A stretch of DNA of 64,000 nt from Vespula vulgaris (Eukaryota > Arthropoda > Insecta > Hymenoptera > Vespidae): the NCBI RefSeq assembly GCF_905475345.1, contig NC_066596.1:4217001-4281000 (forward strand). Direction: 5' to 3'. The notes beneath the pieces are model-generated. The model was given only the letters and a program-made list of their open reading frames with translations, made no database searches and had not been told where the DNA came from. Positions 1 through 10,331 of this stretch are shown piece by piece (within the stretch, counting starts at the first letter, position 1; each line of letters starts with the position of its first letter). Made by a program: the position numbers and the translations under genes.

Positions 1-516
1 CGCAAGGTTTACATTGGATTGGGAGCTTATTTGTAAACCTAGAGAGGTTGTAGATGACACAAATATGATTTTGTCCTCGATGTTATAGATCATGGAATGA
101 CATCTACCAACATACATTAACATTGTACAATTTGTTACCACCACCTTAAACTGTACTAATAAATATCCATGTTTAAATTTCTATCTGTCGTCCCTAGGCC
201 CTGAAACGGCAGGTAGAGAACGTTTCTGTATCTAAACTTCTACCATTCTCATTATTGTGCTAATTCTGTGACTGTTTATATTGGTGGTTGAAGCTTGGTA
301 ATAACATAGTTACAGTTACATTTATTGTCGCGTAATGATTGCAGAAAAGACTCTAAGAATTTAAATATTACTGTCTATGACTGTCTAAACAGTACACATA
401 TATATAGATTTAACGGTGATAAATATGTTTTAAGATATGATATAGCAAAGAATATTTAATGTACATGTATAGCATAAAATGTAGTATTTATAATCATTGA
501 ATACATTTCTTAGAGT
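1..516 (-). other. 3' UTR / downstream flank of V-ATPase subunit G gene
   Basis: No coding potential is seen. On the minus strand this lies just downstream of the V-ATPase G stop codon. An AATAAA signal (reverse strand, 321-326) about 190 bases past the stop is a reasonable polyadenylation signal, so roughly 300-516 is probably 3' UTR and the rest is flank. Confidence 0.45.
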
Positions 517-1446
517 TTACATTTCTATGCGATAATTCACGTGCAATTGTGGCTTAATGTCGTACACCAACTCCAAGATTTTATGCATTACCTAATTACA
601 AACAATAAATATATCGTTCTTAAAGAGAATATCACTGTAAAATTTAATAAATATGGAGGATTACTTACTGTATCTTTGTGCACAGAAATGGCTTTATTCA
701 TTTCATCAATCTTCACTCTGGTATCAGCTTCAATACGTGCAGCTACATCTTCTTTTGAACCCATATGCTATTGAAATACATAATTATTATCCAGAATGAT
801 ATTTATCATTTGATAACTTCATAATATATATATTTTCAATACATATATAATTTAATAAATACAATTATATAATTTAGATTACGCTTAAAATATTTACCTT
901 GGCTTCAAATCGACGAAACTGTTTTTCTCGTTCCTGTCTATATTTTTCAATTTCATCTTGAGCTTCTTCTTTAGCTTGCTTTAATCTACGAGCTTTACCT
1001 ATAATATGTAAATACAAAATTTATAAATACAGGATGTCCTATACAAGATATCACATATAAACATATATGAACTTAAAAAATATGATTTCAGATTAATTTT
1101 TATTACAGATATCTTATTTGATCTTAAATGTATACCAACATAATACTGTACACCACCATGTCTCAAAACGTTGAATGACAAATCTGCATCACACATTTAC
1201 ACGATAGATTTAAATTTTTATTTATATAAATAAAATTTCTATATCACTTTTAGCAAACAAGGGTTACACCCAATTATAAATTAGTTAATAATAGTTCTAT
1301 GTTAATTAGTTTTGCACGATCCTTGCGATAGATAATGAATCACAACTGTTAGAAAAAAACTCACGCTTTCTAGCTTCCGCAACTTTTTCAGCAGCACGTT
1401 TTTCGGCTGCTAAAAGTTGTTGAATACCTTGCGTCTGACTAGCCAT
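517..1446 (-). CDS. Vha13: V-type proton ATPase subunit G (4 coding exons, 118 aa)
   Basis: Subunit G is part of the peripheral stalk of the vacuolar H+-ATPase, which couples ATP hydrolysis in V1 to proton pumping through Vo on endomembranes and apical plasma membranes. Coding exons on the minus strand are 1365-1446, 898-998, 669-767 and 517-591. All junctions are GT-AG and the phases add to 357 nt. The N-terminus MASQTQGIQQLLAAEKRAAE is the near-invariant start of the family. It is followed by a long charged helix (KARRLKQAKEEAQDEIEKYR, then FEAKHMGSKEDVAARIEAD) and a C-terminus ending VYDIKPQLHVNYRIEM, matching the usual VY-I-P-(E/Q)-(L/V)-H-NY end. Length is normal for the family (about 115-120 aa). 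The fly symbol is used by homology. Its neighbour LTV1 is on the same strand, 1.1 kb upstream. Confidence 0.93.
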
Positions 1447-2578
1447 CTTTGCGAATGAAGGGAATAGCGAACAGTAGTATAAGGAATTATAAATCGATCA
1501 TATGACTTTGGAGCTTCCGTTTTCTGCCCCGCCTTAAACGATGGCGCTCTACCTCGTGGTCTCACGTGGTTATTGTTTCACTTACTCTTTATCCGACAAT
1601 GAATATACACACAACGTATTATTGTATAAACTTCTGGAGTTTGATACTGGAAGAAGTCTAATTGGCCGTTGCCCCACTCTTATTTGATGTAACTTTATAT
1701 CACACGTAATATCCCTATTGGCAGAGAGGATCTTATTAATTAAGGTACTGTTCGTCAAATCGTTGATTTTATAATGGTTTACGCCAACAATGACTACATA
1801 CGTAATTCTTATACAATTTTGATGAAGAAGGTCTCATTTTAAAGATGAAGATTTAAAGAAGGACATAGCTTTTCGAATTTTTATAAAAACTTTATTTTCA
1901 TTGAAAAAAATCGTGTCAATAAATGATGCTTCTTCGAGAATAATTTATACATAAAAATAAAGCTTTTTCAAAAATTCGAGAAAGCCATATCCTTACTTGC
2001 ATCTTCATCTTTAAAATGAGACCTTATTCATCAAAATTGGTTAAGAATTACGCCTGAATTCGTTCTTGGCATTAACACTGTTTTCGACATTTTTCGAGAA
2101 AAAAGTTTCCTATAGTGGCGCCTCTTAAACTTTGCGGTAAGAGAAAGAAGTTCTCTCTTTACAAACGTCTAAGATCAAACAATTAATACTTTCGATAATT
2201 TTACAATTATTTCAACGATGTATAATGTACATAAAGTTATCTCCGATGCGTAACAAGAAGAAAAAATGTTTCGATATTAACAAATTAGATTTTACTCTGC
2301 GGACTTCGAGAGCAATGAAATTCTTTTGTATCTTTCGTCTCTGGCTCAAACTCCAGATATCTACATAGATGTTACGTAAAACACGTATCAATACCATATG
2401 TATAAATTAATAATGTAATTATTTTACTGCGAATTAAGATAACAAAACGAGATAATATTAAGAATGCTCACTTATACAAAACTGTTTTCTTATACAACAA
2501 AATATTAAATTACAATTCTTTTTTATTTATGATATATAAAAACAACAAATATAATTTATTTTACAGTATTTAGGTTAT
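1447..2578. other. intergenic region upstream of V-ATPase G, downstream of LTV1
   Basis: No gene is seen. It holds the V-ATPase G promoter side (a GATGGCGC word at 1540-1547), a long inverted repeat (1801-2052, listed separately) and the LTV1 3' flank. The LTV1 flank has a reverse-strand AATAAA at 2522-2527, about 50 bases after the stop. Confidence 0.5.
1801..2052. repeat. long inverted repeat (MITE-like or foldback element), arms ~100 bp
   Basis: The left arm from 1801 (CGTAATTCTTATACAATTTT, then GATGAAGAAGGTCTCATTTT) is mirrored by the right arm ending at 2052 (reverse complement CGTAATTCTTAACCAATTTT, then GATGAATAAGGTCTCATTTT). The match continues with scattered substitutions for about 100 bp per arm (left to ~1903, right from ~1950), leaving a ~45-bp loop. 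It has no coding capacity. The size, the terminal symmetry and the position between genes fit a non-autonomous foldback DNA element. A target-site duplication is not obvious. Confidence 0.7.
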
Positions 2579-4553
2579 TTACAATATACGATTACCCTGA
2601 ATATTTTGTCTAGTGTTTATCAAAATCTTCTCTTGTCGTTTCTTTTCTTCCTTGAATGCTTCTTTGTTGGCTTTACGTTCTATTCTCCTTTCCTAAAATT
2701 ATGATTATTATATGAAAATGAAATGAAATTACTATATATATATTTGATACTATATTTTATATTTGAAAATTCATAAAAGATCCAGTAGACTTCATTACCT
2801 TTCTGTATTCTTTTAATGCTTTTTTTCTTTCTTTTCTTTCATCAGGAGATTCATCTTTAGGTCTTATACTTAAAATACTTAAAGTAGATCTCATAGTCTC
2901 TGCTACAGATCGTGTATCTGTCAATTCTTTATCTTTATTTTGTAAATTAAATTGTGCTAATGCTTTTGAGGTTAATTTTCCTGCTGATCCATCTAATACA
3001 TCTTTTGGTATACCAGTTTTAGGATGAATTCTTATTTTGCTTGGAGCCTTCTAGATATAGTAAAAATGAAATTGTGTAGTATCCAAGAAAGCTATCGAAA
3101 AATTGGATAATTAAAGTAAATAATATTCTTTAATAGCTTACTTTTTGTTCTACAATAAGTTTAGGATGATTATAAATATTACTGTATGTGCTCAGAATAC
3201 TTTCACAATCCCACTTCTCTTTCTCTCTAACATCAACAACTAACTTTACTAAATCATTTTCATCAGAACTGGAGTATTCTTGTTCTACAATTTTCATTCT
3301 TTCTCGCATAAGTTCCGCTACATTTTCCGTCTGAGAACGATAATACGTGTAATATCTATTTAAATAATGTACATATAAAAATTAATTGTATACCTACATC
3401 TTCTTTTTGTAATTTTTCAAATTCTTTGGCACATTGTAACACAATACTTGAATCAGGTGCAACATGTCCTTCTATCTCATCCCAATCCAGAGCACCAATC
3501 TCATTATCATCATATACACTATACATCTAAAAAAGAAAATTATAATTATTAATGTTATTTTTACATGTTGATAGTATAATAATAAACATATTTATAGAAG
3601 ATACACACTTTTTCAAATTTTTCATCCAACAGTGCCAGTTGTTCATTCCTTCTCATTACACTACTACTCATTGAGTATTCTGTGAATCTTGACTTTGTCT
3701 CTTCATCCTTGAAAGTATGTTGAGGACTATTTAAGCTACATACTTCATCTCTTTCTTCATCAGAAAGTTCCATGTGACCATTAATTGAAGCATCGACGTC
3801 TTCTTCCTCGCTAAATCCATCTTCTACAAGTTCATACAATAACATATATAAAATATATATATATAATACATAAAATACAAATATATAATTTATATTATAT
3901 AATAACCATATTCCTCATCTTCAAAGTCTTCTTCATCACAACATCCAGCATTTGCCAATTCTATAAAATTGTCTTCTAATTCATTTTCTGGATCATCAAA
4001 ATCAAAATCATCATCCAAAGCTGCTACTATATCTGGATCTATATCTAATCTAAGTCCAGAAACTGGTGCAGCTTTGTTTAGTAAACCAACTTTCTCTTCA
4101 ACATTTGAAGCAAATACAGATGATGGTAAATTAAGTTTATGATCTTCCTTCTTTTCCTCTTTGCTAACATTTACAGGATCAACATGTACCCATTCAACAT
4201 CCAAAGTATTAACATCTTTTAAATGTTGTAAATAATCATAATCATCATCAAAATATATTCCATATTTTTGCTGTTCTTCTACACGTTTTTTCTTATCCAA
4301 TGGTTTCTTTTCCAATTTAGTAGCTTGTGTTTCGCCAGCTGGCACAAGTACTCTTTGTGGTGCTGTTTCATCAGCTATCAATGGATCTTTTTGTGAACGA
4401 TGTACTAAATGGAATGTGACTGAATTTTTCTTGTCAATAAACTTTTTTGATTTTCCCTTTGGCTAATTTTATAATAAAAATAACATAAAAACGTGATTAA
4501 CCTATACTTCAAATATGTCTTCTAAAATTAATAAAAACTCTCATACTCACCAT
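2579..4553 (-). CDS. LTV1: Protein LTV1 homolog, 40S ribosome biogenesis factor (7 coding exons, 485 aa)
   Basis: LTV1 binds pre-40S particles near the beak and is needed for late 40S maturation and export. Minus-strand coding exons are 4551-4553 (ATG only), 3907-4462, 3609-3823, 3398-3526, 3142-3330, 2799-3050 and 2579-2692, totalling 1,458 nt in frame. The N-terminus PKGKSKKFIDKKNSVTFHLV, followed by HRSQKDPLIADE and PQRVLVP, is the hallmark LTV1 start. Acidic stretches follow (ALDDDFDFDDPENELEDNF). A mid-region reads YDDNEIGALDWDEIEGH, and the basic C-terminal helix reads ERRIERKANKEAFKEEKKRQ. Length is close to the usual ~475 aa. The initiator codon is the only coding triplet of exon 1. 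For exon 4 I chose the GTAGGT donor because it alone keeps frame with exon 5. The start lies 388 bp from ARL6, divergent. Confidence 0.92.
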
Positions 4554-4940
4554 CTTTTGATATTATAATACACTCAAGTAAAACTGATAATGTATTCAAA
4601 AAACATGAAAAATTGATAACTTTTTATCTGTGTAGATATTTACTAACTGATCCTTCTATTCCAATTCACTAACTTAGTTGTGTTATATACAAGGGCATAA
4701 GCTACTCAAGCTTATTGACTGATATGGCGGTGTTTCCCTTCCATACTTGTAGTTCATATTTTGTCCATACTTGTCGCTGAAGTCACACACGCTTTGAGGG
4801 AAAGGTTATGAACTACTTTAATATACAAAAATAATTGTCGATAGTTCTAGTATTAGATAAGACTAGACGACGCTAACACGAGAAGGGGTAGTAATGGAAT
4901 ATTGATGTTTGAAAAACGTAACAGAATCGGAGAATAAAAA
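4554..4940. promoter_or_regulatory. divergent promoter region between LTV1 and ARL6
   Basis: 387 bp separate the two start codons, which face away from each other, so both 5' UTRs and both core promoters must lie here. No clear TATA box is seen at a useful distance from either start. This is typical of broadly expressed genes. Confidence 0.6.
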
Positions 4941-7374
4941 ATGGGGTTATTTGATCGGTTAGCTAATCTTCTAGGCCTAAGAAAGAAGGAAGTAAACGTT
5001 TTAGTAGTGGGGCTTAACAACAGTGGTAAGTCGACGGTCATAAATAATTTCAAACACGAGGATGACCGTTGCATAGACATAGTGCCCACGGTTGGGTTTA
5101 ATGTCGAAAAATTCTCATGTAAGTTAAATATTGAGGATTGAATGACGGTGGATGCTTTTTACAGCACTCACATTTCTCATTGCACTCACTTGTTATTACC
5201 AAGATCGATGTTCGTAAAAGATCCATTTATTAAGCGTAAAGTTGAAATATCATACATATATGTAATTGTTTTTCAAAACCCTTAAATTACTTTGGTTACA
5301 TGTGTTTCAATTACATGTGTATAAAATTTTAAATTATAATTATTAATTATAAATTAATTATGTTTATGAATTTAATATATGTATACAAATATATACTAAA
5401 TAAGGATATTTAAATTTTCAATACATTATATACATACATACATACATATATATATGTATGTATATATATATATAAAAAAATTAAATGACATTTAATTATT
5501 ATTCAATATTTTCTTTGTCAATTATATCACTTATATCCAACTCTGGTAATTCTTCGAAAGGACTATGATTTTGTCTTGTTGGTATAGGAGTACTAGTATG
5601 ATTATTCTTCATCTTTTGTAATCTAATTGATACTGGTTTAATTTTTATATTTCTTTGTGCCATTTTGCATGTACTTTCTAGTTTTTCATTTGAACGTAAT
5701 TTAATGGTAAAGTTATGTAAAGATGATTCATACTGTGATCTTTTCTTAATAGATTTTTTTTGCACTTTTGACAATTTATGAGAATGTGCAGTTTCCATAG
5801 GTTCACTTGTACTTGCCTTTCTACCTATTTCCTTTTGTGATGATTGCTTTTGAATTTTTATATTTGTATTCTGCTGATCTAATTTATTATTAATATTATC
5901 CTTTTTGTTCTTGTTTTTATTTTTCCTTTGTGATACTTTTCTTTTCCGTCTTTTTTTAGATATTTCTTCTTCAGATGTATCTGAACTTAACAGATAATCT
6001 TCCGAGCTGCTGGATTCCTATAAATATTTAGATGTTTATTATATACTAGAAGTAACCTAAACAAGAAAACTGAAATCAATAATTGTTAAACATACACTGA
6101 TTTCTAATGTAGCATCTTCCTTTTTCATTCTTGTCCATGTAAATTGTGTATTATTATCTTTTAAAATACTGTCAAATGCCGTTCGCAAATCAACAGAATA
6201 AAATATTTTTAGAGACTTTCTCAATTGTTTTTCAGTCTCTTCATCATATTCTATACTTCCAATTATTTCAAGTTTGATTTCAGTTGGTCTAACATGTATA
6301 GAATCATAACGTAAATAAATTGTGATATTGACATAACTTTCATCTACTTTATCATATACATTTAATAATTCTATTATAAGTAAAGTATATCCCACATTTG
6401 GTTGCACATTACAATTACTCAAATTATCAACAGAAGACTAAAATATATATAAAAAAAAAAATACTAATTATTATTCAATTATCAATTTGTACATAGTAAT
6501 TTTTTTTTAAAGAACATTAATAGTAATAAATACCTTTAATTCTTGATATTGCTGCAATCTAAACATATAACAATTGCAATGATGTTTACAATTTTGTACA
6601 AAAGGTATTACATTGTATATTGTATTGAGTGATACTTCAGAAAATAATTGATTTATGTCAACTGACATAGGCATCACCCATTTACCTATCTGTATCTTCT
6701 TGCCTTGTTTGAGAAGTTGTATCGCAAATAGATTTTGCTTTTGTTGTTTCCACGATGAATTAAATCCAATTACATGTTCATTTTTAACACTATGTACACA
6801 ATATAATCCACCATATCTGTACAACTCATAATTTATATTCATTGACACAACCTGATTACTTGTACCAACAATGTTATTTCCGCTATTTGAACTTAAGCTT
6901 TTTCTCAGATTATTAAGTTTCACAATTTTTAATTTTTGTCGTAATTGTTTAACAGTATGCTTTAAGTCTTCTATTTCCTTCTCTAATTTTATTCTTTCTG
7001 CACTTGATGAATCTAAAATTGACATAACATAATAATTATATTCCAAGTAATATTTTAAAAGGTTAGGTTTAATGTATTGACGTATAAATTATTTAAATTC
7101 ATACCTTCGGACGAACTTTTAACATCGTCATTATTATTATTGGAAGACGACTTATTTAATTCCATATTACAGTATATTAGTTAAAATTTTATACATATGT
7201 ACATATTTAAATAAAATCGCGCCAAGAAATTTGTAACTGATGTAGTGCAGTGGTTCTCACTTATTAAGTAGTAAAAGATTAACAGATGATAGACTCCACA
7301 AAGTTGAGTAAGCCAAGCGGATATTTATGACTATTTCTATGTAATATGTATTTAATTATATTATAAAATAAACA

Positions 7375-7415
<41 letters not shown>

Positions 7416-7914
7416 TAATTATGCCAAAACAATGGCACCGTCTTTTTTCCAGTCAAAAATGTTAATTTTACTGCATTCGATATGTCGGGTCATGATCGTC
7501 ACAGATCCCTATGGGAACATTATTACAAAGAATGCCATGGAATCATTTTTATAATTGACAGTAGCGATAAATTAAGATTAGTTGTCGTAAAAGAGGAATT
7601 AGATATGCTTCTTCAACATCCCGATATAGCAGGTATAATTTTTACAATTATTGAACATAAAAGCTTAGTTGAAAATATTTTGTAATCTTATCGTTTTAGG
7701 ACGTAAATTACCAATTCTTTTCTTGGCAAATAAAATGGATTTACCTGATTCATTAACAACTGTTAAACTAGTCTCAGGCCTTGGACTCGAAAAAATACAA
7801 AATAAACCGTGGCATATACGTGCAACAAATGCCGTTACTGGTGAAGGATTACAACCAGCTATAGAATGGCTCACGGATCAAATCCGGGATATATATATTA
7901 ATAAAAGACAATAA
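4941..7914 (+). CDS. Arl6: ADP-ribosylation factor-like protein 6 / BBS3 (3 coding exons, 190 aa)
   Basis: ARL6 is the small GTPase that, when GTP-bound, recruits the BBSome coat to membranes for ciliary membrane-protein traffic. Exons are 4941-5118, 7453-7632 and 7700-7914, phase-consistent (573 nt). Visible elements are an amphipathic N-terminus with Gly2, the P-loop GLNNSGKS (24-31), switch-I Thr50 in PTVGFN, the DMSG motif of switch II (69-72), NKMD for guanine specificity, and WEHYYKECH and KPWHI, which are ARL6-like rather than ARF-like. The residue after DMSG is His73, where family members normally have the catalytic Gln (DMSGQG). The codon is CAT. Intron 1 is 2.3 kb and contains a complete gene on the other strand. 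Length is normal for the family (~186 aa). Confidence 0.92.
5499..7165 (-). CDS. CENP-O-like (Mcm21-type) kinetochore protein with basic C-terminal tail, nested in ARL6 intron (466 aa)
   Basis: Minus-strand exons 7105-7165, 6534-7012, 6096-6437 and 5499-6017 join in frame (1,401 nt). Residues 1-20 are Ser/Asn-rich, ~25-60 form a coiled coil (IKLEKEIEDLKHTVKQLRQK), ~75-180 form a first globular domain and ~190-290 a second. The remaining ~170 residues are a Ser/Lys/Arg-rich, presumably disordered tail. The first globular part follows the CENP-O pattern: a strand, then a (V/L)P-(I/V)-x2-L patch, a helix, H-N-Y and R-x-x-Q. The second carries a strand-turn PTEIKLEI, a run of E/K and a final helix DLRTAFDSI, all at the expected spacing for the C-terminal RWD half. 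In other organisms CENP-O works with CENP-P in the inner-kinetochore CCAN complex. The match is by eye from memory of the family, so the name is tentative. The gene structure is much surer than the identity. Confidence 0.6.
7379..7416. repeat. (TA)n/(TG)n microsatellite in ARL6 intron 1
   Basis: An uninterrupted TA dinucleotide run passes into TGTGTG just upstream of the ARL6 exon 2 acceptor at 7451-7452. Confidence 0.9.
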
Positions 7915-8459
7915 GCGAACATATTATCATTCTTAAATCATGCTTAAAATTTTATCTGAAAATTAATTTTATCTCAAATTTTAAGCATTGTTATCTAAAA
8001 TATTTATGTTTTTTTAATTGTTTTGAATTTGATAAGAGAGAAAACAACGTCCACGTTTTAACAGTATTAGATTATAACATATTAGACGAATCCGTCCAAT
8101 AGAGCTAATAACAGGATATAGAATATTTAATATTTTAATATTTAATATTTACACTATTTAATTATGCTTTATTCTATTATACTAAACAACTAAATAACAT
8201 TTTAGTAATATATTTTAATTTCATAATGTGTGTGTTATCGCGCTCTTACTCTAGATGGCGCAATGTATAAAATCGATTTAGTTATCACTTGGTCACGTCT
8301 AACCTAGTATTTCTATATATAAAGCCTAGGAGATTATATGTCTACGTAAATACTATCGTTGTATTGACTTATACAGTTTGTCGGAACGCACGTGAACCTA
8401 CACACTTTATTAAATTATTATTTATCTGCGCAAGTAACGACAAAGAAATAATAAATAAA
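7915..8459. other. intergenic region ARL6 to PHM, with PHM promoter
   Basis: No gene is seen. The proximal part is the ARL6 3' UTR. AGATGGCGC at 8253-8261 matches the core used by insect CTCF-like factors. TATATAAA at 8316-8323 could be the PHM TATA box, which would leave a 5' UTR of about 110 bases before the start at 8460. Confidence 0.4.
8316..8323 (+). promoter_or_regulatory. possible TATA box of PHM
   Basis: TATATAAA lies 137 bases upstream of the PHM start codon. AT-rich surroundings make a chance match possible, and no strong initiator is seen 25-30 bases downstream. Confidence 0.3.
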
Positions 8460-9806
8460 ATGAATAAAAAAAGTTTATTTCTTTTACTTTTAATTGGCGT
8501 TGTTTTTAAGTCTATCGAGTGTTCTAACTTGAAAAAATATTCTTTACTTATGCCGAATGTAAGCCCAAACGTGGTAAGTAAATTTTTATATTTTTATGAA
8601 TGTATATACATATATATATATAAGTGTTACAACATTGTCAGTACATTTTTGTAGTTTAAAATGATTATTGGTATTATATTGTAGTAGAAAATTATGTTTT
8701 TTTTAATATGTAGTTTTTTAATAATTATTTTCATAACTTTCTTATTGTTCATTGTCAAAAATGTAACTATGTGATATGAAATATCTAATTGTTATATATT
8801 GATAATTAATATAATAATTTTTATTATAATTTATAGCCAGAATTATATTTATGTACTCCGGTAAAAGTAGACCCATCTAGAAATTATTATATAGTTGGCT
8901 TTGAGCCAAATGCTACTATGGAAACAGCTCACCATATGCTCTTGTATGGATGTACAAAACCTGGAAGTACCAAGTCTATATGGGATTGTGGTGAGATGGC
9001 ACATTCTCTTAATAGCCAACGTGAAACAGCTGTTCCTTGCAGCGAAGGATCTCAAGTAAATAACACATAACTTATAATTTTTAAATGTCAAAAATTAAAG
9101 GATATATTGATGTCAATATTTTTCTATAATATAGATTTTGTATGCTTGGGCTAGAGATGCGCCTAGATTGAATTTACCAGAGGGTGTTGGTTTCAAAGTT
9201 GGAGGTGATTCTCCAATTAAATACATCGTTCTTCAAGTACATTATGCTCATATTGATCGTTTCAAAGATGGTAGTACAGATGATTCTGGAGTATTTTTAC
9301 ATTATATATTACATCCGCTAAATAAATTAGCTGGTGTACTTCTTTTGGGAACTGGGGGATCTATACCACCTAGAAGTACTGAATATATGGAAACTGCTTG
9401 TATTCTTAAAGAAAATAAGACTATATATCCTATAGCATACAGAACACACAGTCATTCTTTGGGTAGAGTAATTTCTGGATATGTAATAAAACCTAATTGG
9501 AAATGGATTGAACTTGGTAAAAGAGATCCTCTTACGCCACAGATGTTCTATCCTGTGAAAAATAATGTTTCGATAACGATGCACGATCAAATTGCAGCTC
9601 GTTGCACTATGCAAAATATGCGCGATACTTGGACTAATATTGGTCCTACGAACGAAGACGAAATGTGTAATTTTTATTTAATGTACTACGTTGAGAATGA
9701 TGAACCATTGAATATGAAATATTGCTTTACTCCTGGACCTCCAGTTTATTATTGGGAAAATGATGAATTAAGGAATATTCCTGATAAAGAAGCATCGACA
9801 TTGTAA
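8460..9806 (+). CDS. Phm: Peptidylglycine alpha-hydroxylating monooxygenase (3 exons, 334 aa)
   Basis: PHM is a copper- and ascorbate-dependent enzyme of the secretory pathway. It hydroxylates the alpha-carbon of C-terminal glycine in peptide precursors, the first step of neuropeptide amidation. Exons are 8460-8573, 8837-9055 and 9135-9806 (1,005 nt, in frame). A signal peptide occupies ~1-21 (KKSLFLLLLIGVVFKSIECS). The copper ligands are all visible: His70-His71 in ETAHHMLLYGC and His147 in VLQVHYAH for the first copper; His216 and His218 in RTHSHSLG and Met294 in CNFYLMYY for the second. Conserved Cys pairs (C44, YGC, CxMQ, MC, YC) fit the disulfide framework. The protein stops after the monooxygenase domain, with no lyase (PAL) half. 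This is the insect arrangement, in which PHM and PAL are separate genes. It is enzymatically intact as far as can be seen. Confidence 0.95.
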
Positions 9807-10270
9807 AGAATTAACGAATCCAGAAATTATACAAATACAAATGGCTTGATTTTACTATTCTCATTGACGAAATAAGATATCATACATGGTTTTAAATTAT
9901 ACGTGTCAATTTGGTGCTATAGGACGAAGTCATGGGATCAAACTATCTTGAATATCTTTTTACTCCATAATTGTATTTCCAATAATGTCTAGGGATAATT
10001 TTATTCCAATTTTTTAAAAATCTGATTTAACTGATAATATAATATTAGTTAATACTTAATTTTATCTCAATATTGTTTACAGTCAATAATTAAGTTTTAA
10101 ACCTCCAATAATTTTTTTCTAATACATTTATTTATTGTGTAATATTTAAGGATAAATATTGGAGGCAAGATAAACAACATATCTGATATATATTAACATA
10201 GTAAACAAAACAATTTGTCCTACAGTACAGTCAGTTTTTGCGAAGTATTTTATCGAGAATTTATTTAATT

Positions 10271-10331
10271 TACTACTTAATTGCTACTTAATTACTACTT
10301 AATTGCTACTTAATTAGTACTTAATTGCTAT
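10271..10331. repeat. 12-bp tandem repeat, ~5 copies
   Basis: Imperfect head-to-tail copies of a unit close to TACTTAATTGC plus one base (variants ATTAC and ATTAG) follow the PHM gene. It is a local slippage-type minisatellite with no coding content. Confidence 0.75.
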
